Below are positions 1 through 5,896 of a stretch of 6,561 nucleotides of DNA, piece by piece. How positions within the stretch are numbered: the stretch's first letter is position 1; every line of letters begins with the position of its first letter. A program made the position numbers and the translations under genes. Below the pieces are notes generated by a model. The model saw nothing but the letters and a program-made list of their open reading frames with translations, was not told the DNA's origin and made no database searches. This stretch comes from Synergistales bacterium (GTDB lineage Bacteria > Synergistota > Synergistia > Synergistales > Thermovirgaceae), in the NCBI GenBank assembly GCA_018434645.1, contig JAHDOX010000002.1:1-6561 (forward strand), read 5' to 3'.

Positions 1-785
1 ACCTGCGGCGCTGTCGGAACTGTGCCTGCTGTCGGCTGTTTCTGCTCAGCCGGGTGTATTTCCTGTTCGGGTTTTTTTGCAGTGGCAACCACAAGGGCCA
101 CCGCCTCTCCCTCCGGCAGGGTCTTGCCCGGTCTGGGCACCGTGTCCATGACCATACCGGGAGGAGTCATCAGTGTGTATTCATACCTTACTTCGCCAAC
201 ACGCAACCCGCTTTGGCCGATGATTTGCCGCGCAACCTGCTCGCTTCGGTCCAGGACGTTTGGAACCCGGACCTGCCCGTTTACGCGGGGCGTACCAAGG
301 CTGACCAAAAGGTCGATACGCCTGTTTTCAGGCACCATGGCCGGAGCAGCAGGACTCTGCGCTATAACGACACCAGGCGGACGGGTTTCACTATAAATCC
401 TGACCACATCACCGACGTCAAACCCCTTCTCGTTCAAATGCGCCACCGACTGACCATACTCCATGCCCCGCACGTCGGGAAGAGGCTTGCGTTTGCCGCC
501 CTTGCTCACCTTCAGGACTATGATCTTGCCTTTTTTAATAGTCGATCCCGTCTCGGGCCATTGAGAGACGACCGTTCCCGAGGGAAGAAGAGATTCTACC
601 TCGTCGATCCGGACAAGCAACCCCATTTTTTCGGTCACGGAAACGGCGTCGACTATGCTCATCCCCTCCAACCCCGGTACGGCGACATCGCAGAATCCAA
701 AAAAGATGGAGTAAAACGCAAATGCACCGGATCCGACGATAACCAACAGGGAGATAAGGAGGGTAATTCGGAACATTTTTTTCAT
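1..785 (-). CDS. Membrane-anchored protein with three PASTA domains, 3' end outside the window
   Basis: Seen: 261 codons run open from ATG at 785 to the window edge, so the C-terminus is missing. A short basic N-terminus (MKK) and a hydrophobic helix at about residues 7-29 suggest a single membrane anchor with the rest outside the cell. Three PASTA-like units follow at about 33-96, 98-165 and 170-237. Each has the usual 'P-x-V/L' opening, a helix, and the 'G-x-V-x-x-Q/T-x-P' strand (for example VVSQWPETG at 72-80 and VVIAQSPA at 139-146). After residue 238 the chain becomes Gln/Pro/Thr-rich, like a linker or wall-spanning tail. Known: PASTA domains bind muropeptides or beta-lactams in penicillin-binding proteins and PrkC/PknB kinases. 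There is no kinase or transpeptidase domain before the anchor. C32 lacks a lipobox, so a lipoprotein is unlikely. Start chosen because AGGAGG lies 7 bases upstream. It is last in the unit behind rsmB. Inferred role: cell-wall sensing or scaffolding; the partner is unknown. Confidence 0.88.
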   Translation of the reverse strand, partial: MKKMFRITLLISLLVIVGSGAFAFYSIFFGFCDVAVPGLEGMSIVDAVSVTEKMGLLVRIDEVESLLPSGTVVSQWPETGSTIKKGKIIVLKVSKGGKRKPLPDVRGMEYGQSVAHLNEKGFDVGDVVRIYSETRPPGVVIAQSPAAPAMVPENRRIDLLVSLGTPRVNGQVRVPNVLDRSEQVARQIIGQSGLRVGEVRYEYTLMTPPGMVMDTVPRPGKTLPEGEAVALVVATAKKPEQEIHPAEQKQPTAGTVPTAPQ

Positions 786-792
786 AATTTTT

Positions 793-798
793 CCTCCT
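793..798 (-). promoter_or_regulatory. Shine-Dalgarno of the PASTA gene overlapping the rsmB stop codon
   Basis: Read on the minus strand, CTAGGAGG holds the rsmB stop TAG (799-797), whose last two bases are the first two of AGGAGG (798-793). Seven bases then lead to the PASTA ATG at 785. A ribosome terminating on rsmB would sit on the initiation site of the next gene, which suggests translational coupling. The overlap also fixes the PASTA start codon. Confidence 0.8.
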
Positions 799-2119
799 AG
801 TCGCGCTTCATCAGTGCTGCGAGGAAAAAGCCGTCATTCCATGGAAGCGTCGGCCAGAGATAATATCCCCATGGTCTTCCTCGTTGGACATTATGATAGA
901 TGTTGACAAGGGGCATTTCAACAACATCGGGACAGCCGGTCAATGCCTCGGCTACGACCCTCTCGTTTTCCTCCCGTAGTATGCTGCATGTGGAATACAA
1001 AACCACACCTCCGGGAGCCACTATCTCCAGCGCCCGGGAAAGAAGCCTGGTCTGAAGCGAGGCGAGTTCTTTCAGTTTTCGGGGAGTTTGTCTGAGCTTC
1101 GCATCAGGATGGCGAGCCCGGGTTCCGCTTCCCGAGCAAGGGGCATCTACAAAGACAAGTTGCGGCCGGCTTAAAGGCTCAAGTTTCAGGGCATCCCCCT
1201 GGCGAAAGCGCAGGTTGCACCCTTCGAGCCCAAGCCTTTTCATTTCGCGCTTTGCAGCCTCGAGCCGTGGGGCCGATATCTCCCAGGATTCCAGACAAAT
1301 TTCCGGAAGATCCTGCAAGATCTGTCCCGTCTTAACGCCACGTCCGCAACACATTTCCAGGGCAGGTCCACCGTCATAAAAAGAAGCGACTGTTCCGGCG
1401 ACAATCATCGAGGATTCCGTCTGGGGCGTCACATGGCCTTCCCTGAACCCCGGCAAACCAGGCGGAAAGGCTGAAGAAGCCATTCTAACGGACCGTTTCA
1501 GAACCGGAGAAGCCCAGGCACGAAAACCCCTTTTTTCAAGCTCTTCGATAACAGGCTGCGGCTGGATGCCGGGTGAAAGTCGCAGGGACATGAACGTCTT
1601 CATAGCCATGAGTCGGACGAGTCGGCGGGCTTCATCCCTGCCCCAGTAGTCACCAAGGTGCATTCCCACCCAGTTCGGGACACCGCTATACATGCACTGA
1701 TCCCGCAAGGAAGGGCTCCGGGATATCTCATCCACCGCAGCCTTGCCTCGCTGCGATGCTTTGCGCAACACGGCGTTGACCAAACCGGCTTCTTTCGGAC
1801 GTCCGTTTTTTTTAACTGCCTCCACCAATGCGTTGACCAGGACTTGGGGGGCAAAAGAATTCAATTCGAGCAAGCCGGCTATTCCCAGAACCAGTGCATC
1901 GCCCGCAAAAACCGAGACAGCATTCAGAGGCCTGCCTGAAAATCTCACCGCCAGGTTTTTCCAAAGCGTCGCCCGGCGCAAACCCGCATATACCAGGGAT
2001 GTAACCAAAATCCTGTCGCTATCCGGGAGCCTCTCGGTTCTCTTTCTGATTGATTCGCTCGCGAAAGCGCCCTTCATTACATCACGCCAGACAAAAAGCG
2101 CCGCTTCCACACCTCTCAT
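797..2119 (-). CDS. rsmB: RsmB-type 16S rRNA (cytosine-C5) methyltransferase
   Basis: Known role: transfers methyl from S-adenosylmethionine to C5 of a 16S rRNA cytosine (C967 in E. coli). Seen: 440 residues, close to the usual size of about 430. Residues 1-135 form the NusB-like RNA-binding domain typical of RsmB/Sun. The Rossmann methyltransferase follows: a motif I region at 253-266 (ALEMCCGRGVKTG), acidic E280 after strand 2, GDAL at 308-311, motif IV DAPCSGSG at 325-332 with C328, and motif VI YSTCS at 375-379 with C378 followed by ENE. By family analogy C378 is the nucleophile and C328 the release cysteine; both are present. Motif I is unusual, lacking the common APGGKT. The ATG at 2119 overlaps the upstream stop as ATGA, indicating coupling. 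Family is near certain; exact target base is inferred from the NusB-like domain and overall architecture. Confidence 0.92.
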   Translation of the reverse strand: MRGVEAALFVWRDVMKGAFASESIRKRTERLPDSDRILVTSLVYAGLRRATLWKNLAVRFSGRPLNAVSVFAGDALVLGIAGLLELNSFAPQVLVNALVEAVKKNGRPKEAGLVNAVLRKASQRGKAAVDEISRSPSLRDQCMYSGVPNWVGMHLGDYWGRDEARRLVRLMAMKTFMSLRLSPGIQPQPVIEELEKRGFRAWASPVLKRSVRMASSAFPPGLPGFREGHVTPQTESSMIVAGTVASFYDGGPALEMCCGRGVKTGQILQDLPEICLESWEISAPRLEAAKREMKRLGLEGCNLRFRQGDALKLEPLSRPQLVFVDAPCSGSGTRARHPDAKLRQTPRKLKELASLQTRLLSRALEIVAPGGVVLYSTCSILREENERVVAEALTGCPDVVEMPLVNIYHNVQRGRPWGYYLWPTLPWNDGFFLAALMKRD

Positions 2120-2811
2120 ACCCCTATGACCTCGACTTTCGGAGGTTCACCACGAACTCTTGTCCTTATAAAAATCTCTCCCGGCACCATTACACTCATC
2201 CCCATAGTCCTTACCCTGTGGTTTCTTCTTTCGATTCCCGCGATTTCAACGCCTTCGAGGTCCGTGGAGGTCGTCAAATACTCTTGCGCATAGCGCCCGG
2301 CATAAGGACCCAAAATCCATGAAGCGGCGAGGGCGAGGATCACCGTGAAGATACTCAGCGAACCGGTGACGATCAATAGCAGTATAAAAAACACCGACAT
2401 CAGCGTGTTGACAGTCACTATCGTTGTCCCGCATCTTTCGTGTATTGCCAGTCGGGTCTCTCCCTTCCTGAGCCTCAGCAGGGCTTCCTGTGCGGCCCAA
2501 AGGGCAAGCTCCGGAGAAACCGGGCCGTTCACGGTAAAACCTTCCTCCGATGCCAGCCCCGACATCATGGGGATCCCGTATTCTTCTTCGATTACGTTTA
2601 TGGTCCCGTGTTCGAGGGCATGGTTCCTGCGAACCTTTTTATTGGACAAGACCCTGAAGAGCTCTTTCGGCCCCAAAACGAGCCACACAAGAGAGCGAGC
2701 TGCGAACCCAAGCGGCACAAGCAGGAGCAAAAAGACGAAAAAGCCCAAAAAGAGCAGCCCAAGCCAGGGCATAACGAAAAGAAGCATCAACGCCACAATA
2801 AGCAGAGGCAT
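2116..2811 (-). CDS. DUF6391-like integral membrane protein with NHALEH motif
   Basis: Seen: 231 residues. A very hydrophobic N-terminus (about 2-36, possibly two helices, with another hydrophobic patch at 40-47) leads to a basic stretch RRNHALEHGT (61-70). A soluble segment contains AIHERCGTT (122-130), then two more helices (about 132-150 and 152-170), and a soluble tail ending EVIGV. From memory, the pair 'RNHALEH-T-I' plus 'AIHxxCGT' is the signature of DUF6391, a family of unknown function found in cyanobacteria and other bacteria; I could not run a profile search. H64, H68, H124 and C127 could form a metal site (inference). The start at 2811 has GGAGGGG 9 bases upstream. The stop TGA overlaps the rsmB ATG. 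No biochemical function can be assigned; position between a membrane zinc peptidase and rsmB suggests a housekeeping envelope role. Confidence 0.8.
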   Translation of the reverse strand: MPLLIVALMLLFVMPWLGLLFLGFFVFLLLLVPLGFAARSLVWLVLGPKELFRVLSNKKVRRNHALEHGTINVIEEEYGIPMMSGLASEEGFTVNGPVSPELALWAAQEALLRLRKGETRLAIHERCGTTIVTVNTLMSVFFILLLIVTGSLSIFTVILALAASWILGPYAGRYAQEYLTTSTDLEGVEIAGIERRNHRVRTMGMSVMVPGEIFIRTRVRGEPPKVEVIGV

Positions 2812-2888
2812 CTTTGAAGTCCCCTCCCTTGCTCCATGTTATCCCGCTCCATCAAGCAGGTGGGCGAACCCTTCTCCAAAAGCCCCTT

Positions 2889-2917
2889 AAAGAAACAGGG
2901 TGGCTTGTGCCACCCTG
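2889..2917 (-). terminator. Intrinsic terminator or attenuator after the zinc peptidase gene
   Basis: A perfect 9-bp stem, CAGGGTGGC / GCCACCCTG (2896-2904 and 2909-2917), closes a 4-base loop. On the minus strand it is followed by TTTCTTT (2895-2889). It lies 45 bases past the zinc peptidase stop and 78 bases before the DUF6391-like start. On the plus strand no T-tract follows, so minus-strand use is favoured. The interrupted T-tract and the lack of a convincing promoter between it and 2811 leave partial read-through possible. Confidence 0.75.
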
Positions 2918-2962
2918 CAATCATACAGCCTGCACGACTCAAATTCATGTTTGCCGCAATGA

Positions 2963-3655
2963 TCAATCGTTTCTCATGCCCCGCAAAAGCAGCAACCGCA
3001 CCAGCTGTAACGCAGCCATGACGGTAGCGGCAACATAGGTCAACGCCGCGGCGTTGAGAACGGCCCTTGCACCCTTCAACTCGTCGGAAGCGAGAATACC
3101 CGTGCCCGACAAAATCTTCAGGGCCCTTCCGCTCGCGTTGTATTCCACCGGAAGCGTAACAAGGTGAAAAACCAGCACGCCGACAAAAAAGAGTATGCCC
3201 ACGTCCATCAAAACCGGCGCCCCGAAGAGAAAACCTATGAAAAATAGCGGAAACGCCATGCCGGACCCAAGATTCACCACCGGAACGATGGAGTTCCTGA
3301 CTTTAAGCGGTGCATAGGCTCCGGCGTCCTGCAAGGCATGGCCCGCCTCGTGGGCTGCAACTCCAATTGCTGCAATGCTCGGGCTGTTATATACCGTCTC
3401 GGACAGCCTGAGCACCTTACCCCGCGGGTCGTAGTGGTCTGTAAGAGAACCGGCTGTTCTTTCCACCGGTATATTATAAAGGCCGTTTTCATCCAGGATC
3501 CTGCGAGCCACGTCTTTTGCCGTCATGCCGTTCCTTGCCATTACGCGACTATATTGCGCATAGGCTCCCTTTACTTTCATCTGCGCCCATATGGCGAGGA
3601 TCAACGCCGGTATTAAAAGCAAAATTGTCGGATCGAAAAAGAAAGGATACAACAT
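2963..3655 (-). CDS. YugP-type integral membrane zinc metallopeptidase
   Basis: Seen: 230 residues from the ATG at 3655. An N-terminal helix (about 5-24) is followed by a soluble catalytic segment with LTDHYDPR (71-78), then the zincin motif HEAGH at 102-106 (H102, H106 as zinc ligands, E103 as general base). Two hydrophobic helices lie at about 130-168, then LPVEYNASGRAL (168-179), whose E171 matches the position of the third zinc ligand. A last helix is at about 202-224. This layout and size fit the YugP family (Pfam Zn_peptidase_2, PF04298). The substrate is unknown; membrane proteins are the usual guess. An in-frame ATG at 3715 would add 20 residues, but GGAGG at 3667-3663, 7 bases before 3655, decides the start, and the upstream extension is low-complexity and charged. 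It has its own promoter (3718-3746) and a terminator after it. Confidence 0.9.
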   Translation of the reverse strand: MLYPFFFDPTILLLIPALILAIWAQMKVKGAYAQYSRVMARNGMTAKDVARRILDENGLYNIPVERTAGSLTDHYDPRGKVLRLSETVYNSPSIAAIGVAAHEAGHALQDAGAYAPLKVRNSIVPVVNLGSGMAFPLFFIGFLFGAPVLMDVGILFFVGVLVFHLVTLPVEYNASGRALKILSGTGILASDELKGARAVLNAAALTYVAATVMAALQLVRLLLLRGMRND

Positions 3656-3691
3656 CCCTTCACCTCCATTTTCAGTTTTTATTTCCCTTTG

Positions 3692-3703
3692 AAAGGTACC
3701 TTT
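3692..3703. repeat. 12-bp perfect palindrome in the leader of the zinc peptidase gene
   Basis: AAAGGTACCTTT is a perfect palindrome lying between the expected transcription start (about 3711) and the Shine-Dalgarno (3667). It could be an operator or simply chance; it is too short and loop-free to be a good RNA hairpin. Confidence 0.35.
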
Positions 3704-3717
3704 TCGTGGCCACAAAC

Positions 3718-3746
3718 ATTCTACACGAAGCGCTGCTATAAGTCAA
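3718..3746 (-). promoter_or_regulatory. Sigma70-type promoter of the zinc peptidase gene
   Basis: On the minus strand TTGACT (3746-3741), a 17-base spacer, and TAGAAT (3723-3718) match the -35 and -10 consensus with one mismatch each. Transcription would begin near 3711, giving a leader of about 55 bases. The -35 begins only three bases after the aminotransferase stop codon, so this promoter makes the downstream genes independent of the aminotransferase. Confidence 0.75.
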
Positions 3747-3748
3747 TA

Positions 3749-4894
3749 TTAGTCAGACTTTTTGTAAAACCTCACAATTTCTGCGACAACCCGCTCCTGC
3801 TCCTCTGGAAGAATCTCGGGGAACATGGGAAGGGCAAGCGTCTCCCGTGACAGGGCCTCTGAAACCGGGAAATCCCCGGGTGCGTATCCCAGGCTCATAA
3901 AGCAGGTCTGAAGGTGAAGAGGTAGCGGGTAGTACACCCTCGTTACGATGCCTCTTTCTTTCAGGAAATTCTGTAGTTCGTCCCTTTTTTCGCATCGAAG
4001 GACGTACTGATGATAAGTGTGGTGATTGCCTGTTTCTTCCTCGGGAATGGACACAACGTTTTCCAGGTTCATCTCCGAGAAAAGCAACCGGTATCTCCCT
4101 GCGGCCCGTCGTCTTTCTGTGTTCCAAATTTCAAGATACCTCAGCCGCACTCTCAAAACAGCAGCCTGCAGTGCATCGAGTCGGCTGTTGATACCTACTT
4201 CTTCGTGCATGTATTGCTCGCCCGCTCCATGCACCCGAAGTCTCGAAAGCCGTGCCGCGAGTTCTTTTGACGATGTGGTGACAAGCCCCCCGTCCCCGTA
4301 AGCCCCGAGATTTTTGGTCGGGAAGAAGGAAAAGCATCCGATAGTCCCCACCGTTCCCGCCTTGTGGGGCCGACCGTCCAGAAACCTTGCGGCCCCTATA
4401 GCCTGGGCTGCGTCTTCAACGATGGGGATCTCCCTTTTTTCGGCGATAGACAACAAATCTTCCACCCGGGCCATTTGACCGAAAAGATGGACCGGGATTA
4501 TGGCCTTTGTCTTTTCAGTGATCGCTTTTTCCACTTCGGCAGGCGAAATATTGTAGGTCTTTGGCTCAACATCGGCAAATACCGGTTTTGCGCCAAGTCT
4601 CGTTATGCAGCTCGCCGTTGCGAAAAACGAATATGGGGTTGTGATCACTTCGTCGCCAGGTCCCGTGTCGAGCGCCATCAAGGCCAAAAAGAGCGCGTCC
4701 GATCCGGAAGCACATCCTATTGCATGGGGCGTTCCCAGGTACATGGCAATTTCTTCCTCGAATCGTTCAACTTCTGGGCCCAGTATAAAATGCTGGCTTT
4801 CGAGTACACTTTCGATGGCGTTTCCAATCTCGTCACGTATCCGCTGGTAGTTCCGTTTCAGGTCAAAGGAAGGCAAAGATGTCTCAGGTGCCAT
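3749..4894 (-). CDS. DegT/DnrJ/EryC1/StrS family PLP-dependent sugar aminotransferase
   Basis: Known role: transfers an amino group, usually from glutamate, to a keto sugar attached to a nucleotide, making amino sugars for surface glycans or secondary metabolites. Seen: 381 residues, the normal family length. ASGSDAL (62-68) fits the PLP phosphate-binding loop, GDEVITTPYSFFATA (80-94) the large-domain core, VEDAAQAIGA (159-168) holds the Asp (D161) and Gln (Q164) that contact the PLP ring, and SFFPTKNLGAYGDGG (189-203) carries K194, the expected Schiff-base lysine. The C-terminal YYPLPLHLQ (321-329) is also typical. The wording resembles WbpE-like 3-aminotransferases, but the substrate cannot be fixed. 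Start: AAGGAGG ends 6 bases before ATG at 4894. No sugar dehydrogenase, acetyltransferase or glycosyltransferase is adjacent, so it appears to be a single-gene unit; no terminator is visible after its stop. Confidence 0.9.
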   Translation of the reverse strand: MAPETSLPSFDLKRNYQRIRDEIGNAIESVLESQHFILGPEVERFEEEIAMYLGTPHAIGCASGSDALFLALMALDTGPGDEVITTPYSFFATASCITRLGAKPVFADVEPKTYNISPAEVEKAITEKTKAIIPVHLFGQMARVEDLLSIAEKREIPIVEDAAQAIGAARFLDGRPHKAGTVGTIGCFSFFPTKNLGAYGDGGLVTTSSKELAARLSRLRVHGAGEQYMHEEVGINSRLDALQAAVLRVRLRYLEIWNTERRRAAGRYRLLFSEMNLENVVSIPEEETGNHHTYHQYVLRCEKRDELQNFLKERGIVTRVYYPLPLHLQTCFMSLGYAPGDFPVSEALSRETLALPMFPEILPEEQERVVAEIVRFYKKSD

Positions 4895-4921
4895 GACAAT
4901 CCTCCTTGCAGGGTAGTTTTC

Positions 4922-4944
4922 GTGTGCTCAATATATTCTCACAC
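4922..4944. promoter_or_regulatory. Imperfect palindrome upstream of the aminotransferase, possible operator
   Basis: GTGTG at 4922-4926 and CACAC at 4940-4944 flank an AT-rich core with further symmetry (CTCAATAT against ATATTCT, one base offset). It ends 28 bases before the aminotransferase ATG, where its promoter should be. No clear -35/-10 pair was found around it, although TATATT within the core could serve as a -10. The binding protein is unknown; the neighbouring GntR regulator is one candidate. Confidence 0.4.
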
Positions 4945-4961
4945 AACAAGCGCTTTTGGTG

Positions 4962-4992
4962 ACAAAACGGCGGAGGGAATCATCCCCCCGCC
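4962..4992 (-). terminator. Intrinsic terminator of the GntR-family gene
   Basis: On the minus strand GGCGGGGGG (4992-4984), loop ATGATT, and CCCTCCGCC (4977-4969) form a 9-bp stem with one G-U pair, followed by GTTTTGT (4968-4962). On the plus strand the same stem carries an A-C mismatch and lacks a T-tract, so the direction is minus. It sits 56 bases past the regulator stop and separates it from the aminotransferase gene. Confidence 0.8.
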
Positions 4993-5048
4993 ATTTCATC
5001 TTTCACAAATTTCCTCCCAAGCTGCAATAAGGACCTTGGAGGGGAACT

Positions 5049-5705
5049 TTACTTTTCAGGGTTCCCCAGGTCACGCAGGGACCTTTCGAGATGTTCTTTC
5101 ATGAGGGCTTCAGCTTTTTCGGCATTTTTTTCCTTCAAAGCCCGGACTATCTCCTTGTGCTGGGCAATGCTCGGGTTTTCCTCCAGGTCATAGAAGGGAT
5201 CGTAAAAAACGACGTAAGCGTTTGTCCTGGCGAGAATGTTCTCTATATATTCGGCAAGCACCCGGTTACCGCTTGCCTCTGCAATTACCTTGTGAAAGGT
5301 TTCGTTCACCTCGAGATAAAGCTCCAGGTTTTTTTCCTCGAAAGCCCTTTCCTCCTCGATGACCGCATCCTCCAGGCGACGAAGGTTTCTTTCGCTGATC
5401 TTCGCTGCCGCAAGTCGTGTCGCCAGGCATTCCAGCTCTTCGCGGACGATATAGGTGTCATCCATCTCCCGTTTGGTCGGCGAAGCCAGCCGCGCACCGC
5501 TGTTCGGGATTATTATAACGAGACCTTCGCTCGCCAGCCTCCTGAGGGCTTCCCTCACCGGGGTCCTGCTTACTCCCATCTGGACCGCGATATTTACTTC
5601 CGGCAACCTTTGACCAGGTTTGAGCTGTTTTGTGATAATCTTGTGGCGAAGCTCGTGGTACACATAATCGGCGGAGGTAGTGTAAAGTCTGGGCTCCATT
5701 ATCAT
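5049..5705 (-). CDS. GntR-family transcription regulator with FCD ligand-binding domain
   Basis: Seen: 218 residues from ATG at 5705. Residues 8-75 are a GntR winged helix-turn-helix, with the diagnostic GVSRTPVREALRRLASEGLV (44-63) as recognition helix and start of the wing. Residues 85-212 form the helical FCD domain: FHKVI (137-141, H138), SGN (145-147), QHKEIV (182-187, H183) and MKEHLE (202-207, H205). Known: FCD domains usually use these three His and an Asp four residues before the first His to hold a metal and an organic-acid ligand. Here that Asp position is N134, a possible change in ligand or metal binding. Start: GGGGAG lies 7 bases upstream of 5705; a longer in-frame start at 5780 would add 25 residues of unconserved sequence without a clear ribosome site. 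Effector is unknown; citX next door makes citrate or a related acid a reasonable guess. It has its own promoter and terminator. Confidence 0.92.
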   Translation of the reverse strand: MIMEPRLYTTSADYVYHELRHKIITKQLKPGQRLPEVNIAVQMGVSRTPVREALRRLASEGLVIIIPNSGARLASPTKREMDDTYIVREELECLATRLAAAKISERNLRRLEDAVIEEERAFEEKNLELYLEVNETFHKVIAEASGNRVLAEYIENILARTNAYVVFYDPFYDLEENPSIAQHKEIVRALKEKNAEKAEALMKEHLERSLRDLGNPEK

Positions 5706-5756
5706 AGGACTTCTCCCCTCCCGGCGCTTTTTATTTACGATTGAAAAACAATATGA

Positions 5757-5775
5757 TCTTGTACACATTTCAAGA
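5757..5775. repeat. Inverted repeat in the regulator gene leader, possible autoregulatory site
   Basis: TCTTG and CAAGA arms (5757-5761, 5771-5775) are separated by 9 bases, including TGTACA across the left arm edge. The site lies downstream of the predicted transcription start of the GntR gene, where an autorepressor would block elongation. Short arms make chance occurrence possible. Confidence 0.3.
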
Positions 5776-5792
5776 CGCATTGAACGTGAATA

Positions 5793-5821
5793 ATCTTATC
5801 ACAATCCATACATGCACACAA
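5793..5821 (-). promoter_or_regulatory. Putative extended -10 promoter of the GntR-family gene
   Basis: On the minus strand TTGTGT (5821-5816), 17 bases, then TAAGAT (5798-5793), with TG one base before the -10 (an extended -10). The predicted start near 5786 gives a leader of about 80 bases before the ATG at 5705. The -35 overlaps the ATGCA/TGCAT inverted repeat. Confidence 0.5.
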
Positions 5822-5830
5822 CCAATGCAT
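5812..5830. repeat. Inverted repeat over the regulator -35, possible operator between divergent genes
   Basis: ATGCA (5812-5816) and TGCAT (5826-5830) are separated by 9 bases, the same arm length and spacing as the repeat at 5757-5775, though the sequences differ. Centres are 55 bases apart. It covers the predicted GntR -35 and lies just upstream of the plus-strand -10 candidate at 5848. Confidence 0.3.
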
Positions 5831-5847
5831 CAAATCGTCAAATAGCC

Positions 5848-5853
5848 TATACT
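5848..5853 (+). promoter_or_regulatory. Candidate -10 element for the small membrane protein gene
   Basis: TATACT is a five-of-six match to the -10 consensus, 44 bases before the ATG at 5897. No good -35 is seen at 16-18 bases upstream (ATGCAT at 17), so the promoter would be weak or need an activator. Confidence 0.3.
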
Positions 5854-5896
5854 GTCCATGATTTTGGGTTATCGTACATACAATCGGGAGGATTTC

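Noticed and set aside
770..785. Lipoprotein signal in the PASTA protein (C32 after the helix)
   Set aside because: Residues before the cysteine are F-G-F, not a lipobox, so a plain membrane anchor is more likely.
54..800. Long plus-strand open frame (248 codons)
   Set aside because: It lies antisense to the PASTA gene, whose minus-strand frame has recognisable domains, an anchor helix and a perfect ribosome site. The plus-strand translation has no domain features.
2345..2890. Plus-strand open frame (181 codons)
   Set aside because: Antisense to the DUF6391-like gene; Ser/Pro/Lys-rich translation with no motif.
3656..3715. Longer start for the zinc peptidase (ATG at 3715)
   Set aside because: It would lie only a few bases from the predicted transcription start and adds charged sequence before the membrane helix, while GGAGG precisely precedes the ATG at 3655.
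4364..5104. Long plus-strand open frame (246 codons)
   Set aside because: It runs opposite the aminotransferase and across the GntR terminator; the product looks like out-of-frame sequence, rich in Cys, Arg and His, with no motif.
5091..5744. Plus-strand open frame (217 codons) opposite the GntR gene
   Set aside because: The minus-strand frame carries clear GntR and FCD motifs; the opposite frame has none and no convincing start signal.
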